NCBI RefSeq assembly: GCF_017313225.1
Contig: NZ_JAFLNE010000009.1
Coordinates: 1 to 64,000 of the forward strand
Source of the DNA: Allomuricauda sp. CAU 1633
GTDB lineage: Bacteria; Bacteroidota; Bacteroidia; Flavobacteriales; Flavobacteriaceae
Direction of reading: 5' to 3'
DNA length: 64,000 bases
Shown: in pieces, positions 34,143 through 43,779 of the stretch
How positions within the stretch are numbered: position 1 is the first letter of the stretch
Layout of the letters: the number at the start of each line of letters is the position of its first letter
Made by a program: the position numbers and the translations under genes
The notes under the pieces: generated by a model
What the model was told of the DNA's origin: nothing
The model's database searches: none
The model's input: the letters and a program-made list of their open reading frames with translations, nothing else

Positions 34143-37100
34143 ATGAAAAACAATTATGAAAAAATCTTAAAAAAGGCATTTTTCATATGCTTTATGGTTT
34201 TTTCGGTGGGTATATATGCCCAGGGAAAAGTCATTAATGGAACAATTACATCTACAGATGGACAACCCATACCTGGGGCCAATATTGTTCAAAGAGGCAC
34301 CACAAATGGTGTTGTCTCGGATTTTGATGGAAACTATTCCATTCAACTCATTGACGGGGACGACGTGCTCGTTTTCTCGTTTATTGGTTTTCAAAGAGCT
34401 GAAGTTACAGTTGGAAACCAAACTACCATTAATGTAGTCTTGGAAGAAGACTCACAACAACTGGATGAAGTTATTGTGGTAGGTTATGGTACACAAAAGA
34501 AATCGGACTTAACAGGGTCTCTCGTACGGGTAGATGCCGAAGATCTTGGTTCCCGTCCGGTAAACAATGCCGTTGAAGCCATGCAGGGTAAAGCGGCCGG
34601 TGTTGATATCACTACCAACGAACGACCTGGGGAAGTACCAGATATTACCATACGAGGTGTACGTTCCCTAACTGCATCAAATTCTCCGCTTTATGTGTTG
34701 GATGGAATCCCATTGACATCCGGAGGGATCAATAACATTAACCCAGCGGATATTGAGTCAATCGATGTTTTGAAAGATGCATCTGCCACTGCTATTTTCG
34801 GATCACGTGGAGCAAACGGTGTGGTCATCATCACAACAAAAAGGGGTAAGGCTGGAAGAATGACCATTAGTTTAAATAGCTCGATGCAATTACAAGAAGT
34901 CGTTGAAAGGGCTCCAAATTTCAGTGCCAGTGAATATGTGGATTATCGTCGTTGGGCCTATTATTATGTAAATCCTGAAGTGTATCCAAGAGGTGATCAG
35001 CCAACCTTGGCCAATGATTTAGATATACTTGCAGGTGATGAAGTAGCCCTTGACAATATTCGAAGTGGATGGGTTGGAGGAACTTGGGACGGTTCAAGAC
35101 TCCGAAATACGGATTTCACCGATTTTATCACCCGGACAGCAATGACAACCCAACATACCCTTAGCGTAAGTGGGGGTACTGAAAAAATGAAAGCCTATGG
35201 GTCTTTTGGGGTAGTCGATAATGAAGGTGTCATTATAGGACAAAATTTTAAACGGTACAATGCAATAGTAAGTGTTGATCTTACTCCCAAGGATTGGTTT
35301 TCATTTGGGGGAACTATAAATGCATCCCGCAGTATCCAAGAATTTGGTCAATCAAATTCAGGAAGTAGTGCGGTATCCGCCACTGGTGGATTATATGATA
35401 GTGCCCGTAGAATTATGCAATATGGGGTTCCCTACGATGAAGAAGGTAACAGGATTGATTTTCCTGGAGGGGATATTGCCATTAAAACGGTGATTGACGA
35501 AGATAAGTATTCCCAAGACCAACGAGTTTTGCTTAGAGCTTTTGCCAGTTTTTATGCCCAAGTTGACATAGGCGAAATTACACCGGTATTGAAGGGACTT
35601 AAGTTTCGCACCAATTTTGGCCCAGATATAGAAGACTATCGTCGAGGTATTTTTATTGACGGACTATCTGTTGTTAGAACAGGTTCTAGTTATGCTTCTT
35701 TGGAAAACAGACAAAGGTTCTCCTATACCTTGGATAACCTGTTGTATTATGACAGAACCTTTGGCGATCATACCTTAGGTGTTACATTGCTACAGAGTCA
35801 AACAGAGTTTGATGAAGAAGGAAGTTCCATGAATGCAGAGAATATTCCTTTCGCAGACCAAAAATGGAATGCTTTGAATTCCAATAACGTTACACTTTCC
35901 GGTTTTGATTCCAATATTAGTGAAAGACAATTGTCTTCCTATATGGCTCGTGTAAACTACAACTATGCAGATAAGTACTTATTGACCTTATCCGGTAGAT
36001 ACGATGGGGCTTCCCAGTTGGCGGATGGAAATAAATGGGATTTTTTCCCTAGTGCTGCACTGGCGTGGAATGTGTCCAAAGAAAGCTTTTTGGAAAATTC
36101 AAGTTGGATCAACCAATTAAAATTGCGTGTTGGTGTAGGTGTCACGGGGAACTCTGCAATTGATCCCTATTCAACCAAAGGAGGGTTGTCACCATTGTTT
36201 TATGCTCAAGGAGGTGGTACTTCGCCAGCAGTGGTGCCAGGTGTATCAGAAGTAGATGATGAAGATTATACCCTTTTGGCAAATAATGAACTGGGTTGGG
36301 AAAAAACAACCCAATACAACGTGGGTCTAGACTTTTTCTTGCTCGGAGGCCGTATATCCGGGGCTTTGGATTTTTATAAGTCCAATACTGACGATTTGTT
36401 GCTTCTAAAAGCAATACCCACCGTTACGGGTTATGATGCCACCTTTGCCAACATTGGGGAAACAAAATCCAGTGGTATTGACTTAACGCTCAGTACCGTT
36501 AATGTTAAAACGAATGGCTTTGAATGGACCACAGATTTTAACGGTTCTTACCAAACCAATGAAATTGTGGAATTAGCCGATGGTACAAATGATGACATTG
36601 TCAATGAATGGTTTATTGGTGAGTCACAAGATGTTGTTTACGGTTATCAAGGAAACGGTATTTGGCAAGAAGAGGATGCTGCAGAAATGGCTTTGTTCAA
36701 TGCAAACGGCCATGCTTTTATAGCGGGAAATGCTCGCCCTGTCGATCAAAATGGGGATAATAGGATAGATCCTGATGATGATCGCGTGATAATTGGAAGT
36801 GAAATCCCAAAATTCATTGCCGGTATCACAAACACTTTTTCCTATAAAGGTCTTGACCTGTCCATATTTTTGTACGGTAGGTTCGATTACATTTACAATA
36901 CTGGAGGAGAAGGATTGGGCGGTAGAGGAAACCACCGAAGAGTGGATTACTATACACCGATTAATACCGATGCTGAATACCAGAGACCTATTTTTACGCA
37001 AGGTACAGGAGATCCGTACGATGATGTTTTAGGATACAAAAATGGTTCTTTTCTGAAAATCAGAAATATTTCATTGGGCTATGCCTTTCCTGATAAAATT

Positions 37101-37250
37101 ACGGAAAGCTTAGGGCTGTCCAAATTGAGAATATATGCCCAGGCATTAAACCCTGGTATGGTTTTCTCAAACGTGGATTGGATAGACTTGGATGTAAGAA
37201 GGTCTAATTCCCTGAGAGGAATAACTACTGGAATCAACATTGAATTTTAA
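34143..37250 (+). CDS. SusC-like TonB-dependent oligosaccharide transporter
   Basis: The 1035-residue outer-membrane protein has a signal peptide (about 1-28), a carboxypeptidase-regulatory-like domain (about 30-115, with VINGTITSTDGQPIPGANI), a TonB plug (about 118-235, with LDEVIVVGYGTQKKSDLTGS and VDVLKDASATAIFGSRGANG) and a beta-barrel to the C-terminal Phe. It imports pectin oligosaccharides in partnership with the SusD-like lipoprotein that follows by 3 bp. It has no N-terminal STN domain, so it does not look like a sigma/anti-sigma sensing transporter. It is the only SusC in the 48-kb locus. Confidence 0.96.
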   Translation: MKNNYEKILKKAFFICFMVFSVGIYAQGKVINGTITSTDGQPIPGANIVQRGTTNGVVSDFDGNYSIQLIDGDDVLVFSFIGFQRAEVTVGNQTTINVVLEEDSQQLDEVIVVGYGTQKKSDLTGSLVRVDAEDLGSRPVNNAVEAMQGKAAGVDITTNERPGEVPDITIRGVRSLTASNSPLYVLDGIPLTSGGINNINPADIESIDVLKDASATAIFGSRGANGVVIITTKRGKAGRMTISLNSSMQLQEVVERAPNFSASEYVDYRRWAYYYVNPEVYPRGDQPTLANDLDILAGDEVALDNIRSGWVGGTWDGSRLRNTDFTDFITRTAMTTQHTLSVSGGTEKMKAYGSFGVVDNEGVIIGQNFKRYNAIVSVDLTPKDWFSFGGTINASRSIQEFGQSNSGSSAVSATGGLYDSARRIMQYGVPYDEEGNRIDFPGGDIAIKTVIDEDKYSQDQRVLLRAFASFYAQVDIGEITPVLKGLKFRTNFGPDIEDYRRGIFIDGLSVVRTGSSYASLENRQRFSYTLDNLLYYDRTFGDHTLGVTLLQSQTEFDEEGSSMNAENIPFADQKWNALNSNNVTLSGFDSNISERQLSSYMARVNYNYADKYLLTLSGRYDGASQLADGNKWDFFPSAALAWNVSKESFLENSSWINQLKLRVGVGVTGNSAIDPYSTKGGLSPLFYAQGGGTSPAVVPGVSEVDDEDYTLLANNELGWEKTTQYNVGLDFFLLGGRISGALDFYKSNTDDLLLLKAIPTVTGYDATFANIGETKSSGIDLTLSTVNVKTNGFEWTTDFNGSYQTNEIVELADGTNDDIVNEWFIGESQDVVYGYQGNGIWQEEDAAEMALFNANGHAFIAGNARPVDQNGDNRIDPDDDRVIIGSEIPKFIAGITNTFSYKGLDLSIFLYGRFDYIYNTGGEGLGGRGNHRRVDYYTPINTDAEYQRPIFTQGTGDPYDDVLGYKNGSFLKIRNISLGYAFPDKITESLGLSKLRIYAQALNPGMVFSNVDWIDLDVRRSNSLRGITTGINIEF

Positions 37251-37253
37251 GCT

Positions 37254-39230
37254 ATGAAACTAAATAATATAAAGAAAATGAAAAATAATATAAAACATTA
37301 CTCGAAGCTGTTCGCTGCTCTGGTTTTTCTAGGCAGTATACTTTCTTCCTGTACCAAAGATTCATTTTTGGATGAGACTTTAACAACGCAAAGGGATAAT
37401 ACTTTCTTTGAAACTGAAGAAGGAATTATACAGTTGGCGGTTGGTGCAAACCAAAGATCATTGGCTGCTATTTTTCAAGGGGAAGAGCAATTTGCCACTA
37501 CCAATTATGGGACCGATGAGTTTCATGTAGGGGGTGATGCCACCAATAGCTCTTGGAACAATTATGATGCTACCTTTGGCCCCATTGTTCAAACAACCAG
37601 AACCCAAGCTGAGCATGCTTGGGATAGGTATTGGATTGCTATTGGCATGACCAATCAATTGATTCAGGCAGCCACGAATATTGAGTCTTCAAATCCTGCC
37701 GTAAAACAAGTTGCGCTGGGAGAAGGCTACTTTCTAAGAGCCTATAACTATTTAAAATTGGTTAGGCAGTATGGCGGTGTGCCTCTAAAGCTTGAACCAA
37801 GTAATACCTTAGAGTTGGAATTTGCACGTGCATCAGCTGAAGAAGTATTGGCACAAATAATTGATGATTTGAACCAGGCTTATAATTTGTTGGATAATTC
37901 GCGCCAAGCTCCGGTTAATATAACAAGGGATGCTGTAGCCCATTATTTGGCAAAGGCGCATTTAACTCGTGCCAGTGAAATCAACGATGCATGGAATGGG
38001 GATACAAAAGCCGCTGATTTGGCAAGAGTGATACAGTTGTCCGATGAAGTAATTGCAAATCACCCATTGGCCAGTAATTTTCAAGAACTATGGAGGTTTA
38101 CCCAGCCTGATGATGACAGTGAATTTTTGCCGGAATTGATTTTATCGGCCCAATTTACTAAGGCAACCCATGCTAGTTATAGTAATTTTAACCATGTTGC
38201 ATTTACGGCGCGTTATGATGATATGACAACCATGAAGCGTGATTTAACAGGTATGAGGCCCTACAGTCGTTTGGCGGCAACCTATTTCACTTATGATGTT
38301 TACGATAAAGTAAATGATTCCCGTTTTTGGAAAACGTTCAGGACCAAGCATAGGGTTAATCGAGGAGGAGAATTTGATGGAATTGAATATATTCCAGGGG
38401 TTGATTTAGGAATAATGTATATCATTAATTCTCCTGATGACACTAGGTTTGCCAACACAAGAAACAATAACGATCCTGGTATTCTATATAATGGTAAACC
38501 TATCCCGCACGTTTATGTGGCACACGCTAATGATGGTGTAGGGTTATTTGCAGAACCTAGATTTCCTTCTCTAACAAAGCATTTTGATTCTTCTAGAAAC
38601 TCTATAAATGATAACAGGGGAATGCGTGACGAGATTTTGGCCCGTTCGGCTGAAACGTATTTGATGGCTGCTGAGGCACATATCCGTTTGGGGAATTATG
38701 CACAAGCGTTGCCCTATATCAATGATGTTAGGAATAGAGCCACATATAAAGCAGGGGAGGATCGTGCTTATTATGAAGATGGTGCTGAGGCGTATCCAAC
38801 TTCAGATTTCTCGCAGCCTTTTGAGGATAATTCATATATGAACGAGAATTCATATTATGAATCCAATGGTATACCCGTAACTACTGCTGCCACTGACCTA
38901 ACAGTTACCGATATCGCTAATTTGCCAGCAGAGGATGAGGCAATTATTGCCACATTGGGCTACGGTGGTGATTATGATCGTATGATGTGTTTTCTTCTGA
39001 ATGAAAGATCAAGAGAACTGATGGGTGAATGGCACCGTTGGGAAGATTTGAGCAGAACTTTGACTTTGGTGGCTAGGGCTAGGGAATATAATCCTGAGGC
39101 TTCTCCAAATATTCAAGACTTTCATGTTTTAAGGCCTATTCCACAAACTCATATTGATGCTGTATATAATAGTGAAGGAACACCTTTGACTCCTGAACAA
39201 AAAGATGCTATGCAAAACCCAGGCTATTAA
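37254..39230 (+). CDS. SusD-like surface glycan-binding lipoprotein
   Basis: The 658-residue protein has a lipobox (LSSC, Cys33) followed by the SusD N-terminal domain (about 40-240, with TPR-like EGYFLRAYNYLKLVRQYGG) and the C-terminal RagB/SusD domain, whose ETYLMAAEAHIRLGNY and FLLNERSRELMGEWHRWEDL segments are typical. It captures oligosaccharides and lids the SusC barrel. The gene starts 3 bp after susC. It is longer than many SusD proteins (about 500-600). A strong hairpin terminator 105 bp downstream ends the pair. Confidence 0.95.
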   Translation: MKLNNIKKMKNNIKHYSKLFAALVFLGSILSSCTKDSFLDETLTTQRDNTFFETEEGIIQLAVGANQRSLAAIFQGEEQFATTNYGTDEFHVGGDATNSSWNNYDATFGPIVQTTRTQAEHAWDRYWIAIGMTNQLIQAATNIESSNPAVKQVALGEGYFLRAYNYLKLVRQYGGVPLKLEPSNTLELEFARASAEEVLAQIIDDLNQAYNLLDNSRQAPVNITRDAVAHYLAKAHLTRASEINDAWNGDTKAADLARVIQLSDEVIANHPLASNFQELWRFTQPDDDSEFLPELILSAQFTKATHASYSNFNHVAFTARYDDMTTMKRDLTGMRPYSRLAATYFTYDVYDKVNDSRFWKTFRTKHRVNRGGEFDGIEYIPGVDLGIMYIINSPDDTRFANTRNNNDPGILYNGKPIPHVYVAHANDGVGLFAEPRFPSLTKHFDSSRNSINDNRGMRDEILARSAETYLMAAEAHIRLGNYAQALPYINDVRNRATYKAGEDRAYYEDGAEAYPTSDFSQPFEDNSYMNENSYYESNGIPVTTAATDLTVTDIANLPAEDEAIIATLGYGGDYDRMMCFLLNERSRELMGEWHRWEDLSRTLTLVARAREYNPEASPNIQDFHVLRPIPQTHIDAVYNSEGTPLTPEQKDAMQNPGY

Positions 39231-39334
39231 TGTCTTTCCCGTATCTGCACAGTATAAACAAAGTGTAATGATGTAGGTATGAAAGAATCAAATATTACTG
39301 ATTTGAATACATAGCTAAATAGGAGTTTCATGAT

Positions 39335-39369
39335 TTAAGGCCTCAACAACATTTTTATTGGGGCCTTAA
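39335..39369. terminator. hairpin terminator after susD
   Basis: TTAAGGCCTCAA (39335-39346) pairs fully (one wobble) with TTGGGGCCTTAA (39358-39369) around an 11-base loop, followed by AT-rich sequence without a long T-run. It lies in the 360-bp gap between susD and the next gene, where nothing else was recognised, and should isolate the transporter pair. Confidence 0.6.
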
Positions 39370-39592
39370 ATTATTTTAAGAAAAATATTTTTTGGTTAAG
39401 CCTTTTCCTAAACCCATTATTTTTATGAAATAGGGGTTTTTATGATAGCGTACCGGAGACCATTAAATTAAAACTCCCCTTAAAATATTTATTTGTGTAA
39501 GGGGATGAAAGCTTTACTTTTTTTGTAAAAGGCCTTTAACTCTTGAGATTATTTATAGATAAAGTTTTAATTGATCACAGAATATATTGGAA

Positions 39593-40879
39593 ATGAAAAA
39601 AGCAACCTATCCATTACTCAGCATGGCTCTACTTTTTCTGGCATGCAATGTTGAAAAAAAAGATGAGAAGACTGAGATTGTCTTGATAAATGGCTCAAGC
39701 ATTGAGTTGACGGACAAGCCCATATCCATAAACAGGGATTTAATTGCCCAAATTGATTCCATCAATAAATACCCATTAGTGATAAGTGGCCAGGATACCA
39801 TCCCATCCCAATTAAATGATATGGATGGTGATCAAAAATGGGATGAGTTGTTCTTTGTTGCAAATTTTTCAGCCAATGAAGAAAAGAACCTCACTCTGGA
39901 ATGGCACAATAAAGCACCCGAATATCCCAAAAGGACCGGTGTGAAATTTGGAAAGAGAAGTGCCGCAGATGAACCCGTACAATCTTTAACATCCGAAGTG
40001 ATGTTGGCAGCTGAAATGCCAAAAAAACTGGGATACCAACAATACCAAACTGATGGTCCAATGTGGGAGAATGATAAAATTGGTTTTAGGCATTACTTGG
40101 ATGGAAGAAATGCAAAAGACCTCTTTGGAAAAAAAACAAGCGGTATGTCTCCTGAGACCGTTGGATTGGATTCCAGTAGAGCAGTTGTTGACAACTATCA
40201 TGTAATGGAAGACTGGGGTAGGGATATATTGGCAGTAGGAAATTCAGTGGGAATTGGAGGATATGCTTTGGCCACAGAAAATGAGTTGATGCGCTTGGGC
40301 GTTACCGTTGATGACACCTTAAATAATGTCGAAAAAACCAAGTTCAACATTTTAACCGAAGGCCCCGTGGAATCCGTTATGCAATATTCTTATGAGAACT
40401 GGAAACCCAACAATGAGAGGGATTATTCGGTAAAAGAGACCACGGCAATTTATCCAGGAATATATGGGTATAAGAATACTGTATCAATAACCAGTCTAGA
40501 GGGTGATGAGAATTTGGTTGTTGGACTACCTAAAATTCATACCGAAAAACCTATTTCAATAATTGACGAAAATGAAAAATATATAGTGCTATATACCCAT
40601 GACCAACAAACCTATGACAAAGAATGGTGGTTGGGAATGGCCCTTATTCTTCCCAAAGAGCATTATTTAGGACATATGGAGGCCCCAACAACAGGGCAAC
40701 TATCAAGTGCCTATTTGGCCAAGTTGCATATTTCCAACAATAGTCCTGTCAATTATTATGCAGTCGCAGGGTGGGAACTTAGTGATGTAGGTTTTAAAGA
40801 TGAGGCCTACTTTGCGGATTATGTAAAGCAACTTGTGGACCAACTTTCCGCAGAAGTAAAAGTGGAAATAATTAATTAA
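39593..40879 (+). CDS. DUF4861-family lipoprotein
   Basis: The 428-residue protein (from the ATG at 39593; the frame can start at a TTG 6 bp earlier) has a lipobox FLACN near residue 19. Its pattern fits DUF4861: MDGDQKWDELFFVANF (a dockerin-like DxDGD stretch), YQTDGPMWENDKIGFRHYLDGRNAKDLFGK and a beta-rich second half with YAVAGWE. The family recurs in pectin and ulvan loci without an activity known to me. It opens the second large plus-strand block (DUF4861, GH28, GH105, GH105, RhaM, CE15, GH78, DUF1080, GH115) after the susD terminator. Confidence 0.72.
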   Translation: MKKATYPLLSMALLFLACNVEKKDEKTEIVLINGSSIELTDKPISINRDLIAQIDSINKYPLVISGQDTIPSQLNDMDGDQKWDELFFVANFSANEEKNLTLEWHNKAPEYPKRTGVKFGKRSAADEPVQSLTSEVMLAAEMPKKLGYQQYQTDGPMWENDKIGFRHYLDGRNAKDLFGKKTSGMSPETVGLDSSRAVVDNYHVMEDWGRDILAVGNSVGIGGYALATENELMRLGVTVDDTLNNVEKTKFNILTEGPVESVMQYSYENWKPNNERDYSVKETTAIYPGIYGYKNTVSITSLEGDENLVVGLPKIHTEKPISIIDENEKYIVLYTHDQQTYDKEWWLGMALILPKEHYLGHMEAPTTGQLSSAYLAKLHISNNSPVNYYAVAGWELSDVGFKDEAYFADYVKQLVDQLSAEVKVEIIN

Positions 40880-40959
40880 CATCGGGTGCGATAACATATG
40901 TCCAGCATTCAACTATGTTGGTCATTGCAATTGTAACGTAACAGCAGAAGACTACAAAA

Positions 40960-42396
40960 ATGAGAAGCAAAACACTTTATTTATTTTGTTATATACTAAG
41001 TCTCTCAATGGTTGGATTTTTATTCGACTCTTGTAAGGAAAAACCAGAAGCTTCTAAGGAAAAGCAAGAAGCTTCAAATTTTGATGTGGCGGACCAAATC
41101 ATTAAGGATATTAAAGTCCTTGAATTTGCTGATAACACCTTTAATATTGTTGATTTTGGAGCCGTAGGGGATGGAGAAACAAAGAACACCCAAGCCATTG
41201 AGGAAGCCATAAGGGTCTGTAATGAGGCAGGGGGAGGTAAAGTGGTTATCCCTTCAGGGAATTTCTTGACCGGCCCCATTCACTTAAAAAGCAATGTAAA
41301 CCTTCATTTGGAAGAAGGGGCAACTGTTTTGTTCTCAAAAGATAAAAATGACTACTTACCCGTTGTCCACACCTCTTATGAAGGAATGGAGTTAATGAAC
41401 TATTCCCCACTTATCTATGCCTATAAACAAAGCAACATAGCCGTAACTGGCAAAGGCACTTTTGATGGCCAGGCCAATGAAACCAATTGGTGGCCTTGGT
41501 GTGGGGCACCAAGATATGGATACCAAGAAGGGGATTCGCAACAAAGAGAAGAACATAATTTGCCTAGGTTATGGAAAATGTCGGAAGACAATGTAGCTGT
41601 TGAAGAACGATTATTTGGTGAGGGTCATCAATTGCGCCCTACCTTTTTTGAGCCATTTGAGTGTGATAACGTACTGGTGGAAGGGGTTACTTTCGTTAAT
41701 GCACCATTTTGGGTCATTCATCCTATGAAATCCAATTATGTTAGGGTTGATGGTGTCACCGTAAGAAGCCATGGCCCCAATAACGATGGCTGTGATCCAG
41801 AATATTCAAAAAATGTGCATATAACCAATTGCACTTTTGATACAGGGGACGATTGCATCGCCATTAAATCTGGTAGAAATGATGACGGAAGGCGTGTCAA
41901 CATACCCAGTGAAAACATTGTGGTTGAAAATTGCAACATGCTGGATGGCCACGGAGGTGTTGTTATTGGTAGTGAAATTTCTGCAGGTGTACGGAATGTT
42001 TTCACCAGAAATTGTAAAATGGATAGCCCAAATTTAGATCGGGCCATTCGCATAAAGACCAATACAGTAAGAGGTGGTTTCGTGGAAAATGTTTTTGTGG
42101 ATAACATTCAAGTGGGGCAGGTCAAGGAAGCCGTACTTAAAATAAATACATACTACGGCATCTATGCAAATCAAGAAGGAGATTATATCCCTTCGATAAA
42201 GGACATCCATTTAGAAAACATACAAGTAGAAAATGGGGGTAAATATGGGGTTTTGATAAAAGGACGACCAGAAAATCCTGTCAAAAACGTAACATTGACC
42301 AATGTTCATATTAAGGGGGTGGAAACCCCATTGTCCATAGAAAATTCTGAGCCGTTGACCTTTAAGAATACCACCATAAATGGTGTTGAATATTAA
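40960..42396 (+). CDS. GH28 polygalacturonase-type enzyme (lipoprotein)
   Basis: The 478-residue enzyme has a lipobox (FDSC near residue 25), a short EK-rich linker with two similar KPEASKEKQEAS segments, and a complete GH28 beta-helix: NNDGCDPEYS near 273, TGDDCIAIKSG near 296, GHGGVVIGSE near 329 and the RIK motif in AIRIKT near 363. All usual catalytic and substrate-binding residues are present, in contrast to the FIK variant at 31157-32545. It would release galacturonate from the backbone, probably exo-acting as in most lipoprotein GH28s of this group. Confidence 0.91.
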   Translation: MRSKTLYLFCYILSLSMVGFLFDSCKEKPEASKEKQEASNFDVADQIIKDIKVLEFADNTFNIVDFGAVGDGETKNTQAIEEAIRVCNEAGGGKVVIPSGNFLTGPIHLKSNVNLHLEEGATVLFSKDKNDYLPVVHTSYEGMELMNYSPLIYAYKQSNIAVTGKGTFDGQANETNWWPWCGAPRYGYQEGDSQQREEHNLPRLWKMSEDNVAVEERLFGEGHQLRPTFFEPFECDNVLVEGVTFVNAPFWVIHPMKSNYVRVDGVTVRSHGPNNDGCDPEYSKNVHITNCTFDTGDDCIAIKSGRNDDGRRVNIPSENIVVENCNMLDGHGGVVIGSEISAGVRNVFTRNCKMDSPNLDRAIRIKTNTVRGGFVENVFVDNIQVGQVKEAVLKINTYYGIYANQEGDYIPSIKDIHLENIQVENGGKYGVLIKGRPENPVKNVTLTNVHIKGVETPLSIENSEPLTFKNTTINGVEY

Positions 42397-42490
42397 ATTT
42401 TAGGTAGGAAAAATAGTTGCATGTCCCTGAAAACAAGCAATTTATTCATAGCGCTACCTTATTTTCTTTAGAAACGTATTGATTGGAAAA

Positions 42491-43735
42491 ATGAAAAATC
42501 TAAAAACATATTTGTTGCCCTTTGTTATCGTGGGCTTGTTGTTTACGAGCTGTAAGCAGGCTAAAAAAGCTCCGGAGGAGGGAAAAAATGAAACAAATTC
42601 CATTGTAGAGGTTCCACAGAACCTTAAATGGTCTGAAAGAATGATGCTGTCGGAAATCATACGTTTTCCCGAAGCATCAAAGTTGGATTTTGTGAGCACG
42701 CCCCGTTGGAGCTATACAAATGGTCTGGTGCTGATGGCCTGTTCAAAGGTGTATGAACAAACCGGTAATCAAAAGTATTACGACTACATTTATGAGTATG
42801 CGGATAGTTTGATTGATAGTACCGGAACTATCGCAACATACAGTCTTTCTTCCCAAAATCTGGACATGATCAAGTCTGGAGATGTGCTGCTGTATCTGTA
42901 TGACAGAACAAAGGAAGAACGGTTTTTAAAAGCTATGCAAACCCTAAATAGTCAAATGAGTTCACAGCCCAGAACTTCAGATGGGGGATATTGGCACAAG
43001 AAAATATACCCTTACCAAATGTGGCTGGATGGTTTATACATGGCAGAGCCGTTCCATGCGCTCTACACAAAGACATTTATTGAGGATGATGAGAAAGCAC
43101 AGGAAAACTATGATGACATTGTTTTGCAATTTGATTTGATCCAAAAACATTCCCGTGATGAAAAAACAGGACTTCTATACCATGGTTGGGATGAAAGTAG
43201 AGAACAGAAATGGGCAAACAAGGAAACAGGTAATTCCCCGCATTTATGGTCGAGGGGAATGGGATGGTACGGAATGGCCCTAGTGGATGTATTGGATTTT
43301 TTGCCCGAAAATCATCCGGGCAGGGAAAAATTGATTTCCTATTTAAACCAATACGCAGAAGCAGTGGTAAAGGTTCAAGATGAAAGTGGTTTGTGGTATC
43401 AAGTTTTGGATTTAGGGGATAGGGAAGGTAATTATTTGGAAGCAACAGGATCTTCCATGTTTACGTATGTTTTTGCCAAAGGAGCCCATAAAGGATATTT
43501 GCCGGATAAATACTTGGCAGTAGCAGAAAAAGCCTATAAGGGGATTATAGATAATCTGATAACCGTAGAGGACAATGGCGTTGTAAACCTTACTAAATGT
43601 TGTTCGGTCGCTGGGCTGGGAGGAAACCCATATAGGGATGGTTCCTTTGAATATTATATAAATGAACCCATTCGCAATAACGACCCGAAGGGAACAGGAC
43701 CATTCATTTTGGCCAGTTTGGAGTTGAACAAATAA
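42491..43735 (+). CDS. GH88/GH105 unsaturated rhamnogalacturonyl hydrolase (YteR-type)
   Basis: From the ATG at 42491 (the longer frame begins with a TTG) the protein is a 414-residue lipoprotein (LLFTSC near residue 17). Motifs match YteR/YesR enzymes: WSYTNGLVLMA, the catalytic-Asp region YQMWLDGLYMAEP, SPHLWSRGMGWYGMALVDVLDFLP and a final KGTGPFILASLE. It hydrolyses the unsaturated galacturonyl-rhamnose bond in lyase products of rhamnogalacturonan I. A GH28 gene precedes it and another GH105 follows 44 bp later. Confidence 0.91.
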   Translation: MKNLKTYLLPFVIVGLLFTSCKQAKKAPEEGKNETNSIVEVPQNLKWSERMMLSEIIRFPEASKLDFVSTPRWSYTNGLVLMACSKVYEQTGNQKYYDYIYEYADSLIDSTGTIATYSLSSQNLDMIKSGDVLLYLYDRTKEERFLKAMQTLNSQMSSQPRTSDGGYWHKKIYPYQMWLDGLYMAEPFHALYTKTFIEDDEKAQENYDDIVLQFDLIQKHSRDEKTGLLYHGWDESREQKWANKETGNSPHLWSRGMGWYGMALVDVLDFLPENHPGREKLISYLNQYAEAVVKVQDESGLWYQVLDLGDREGNYLEATGSSMFTYVFAKGAHKGYLPDKYLAVAEKAYKGIIDNLITVEDNGVVNLTKCCSVAGLGGNPYRDGSFEYYINEPIRNNDPKGTGPFILASLELNK

Positions 43736-43779
43736 GGAGTGATCAATTGCCATTTGACATAGATATCAAAAACATAAAA

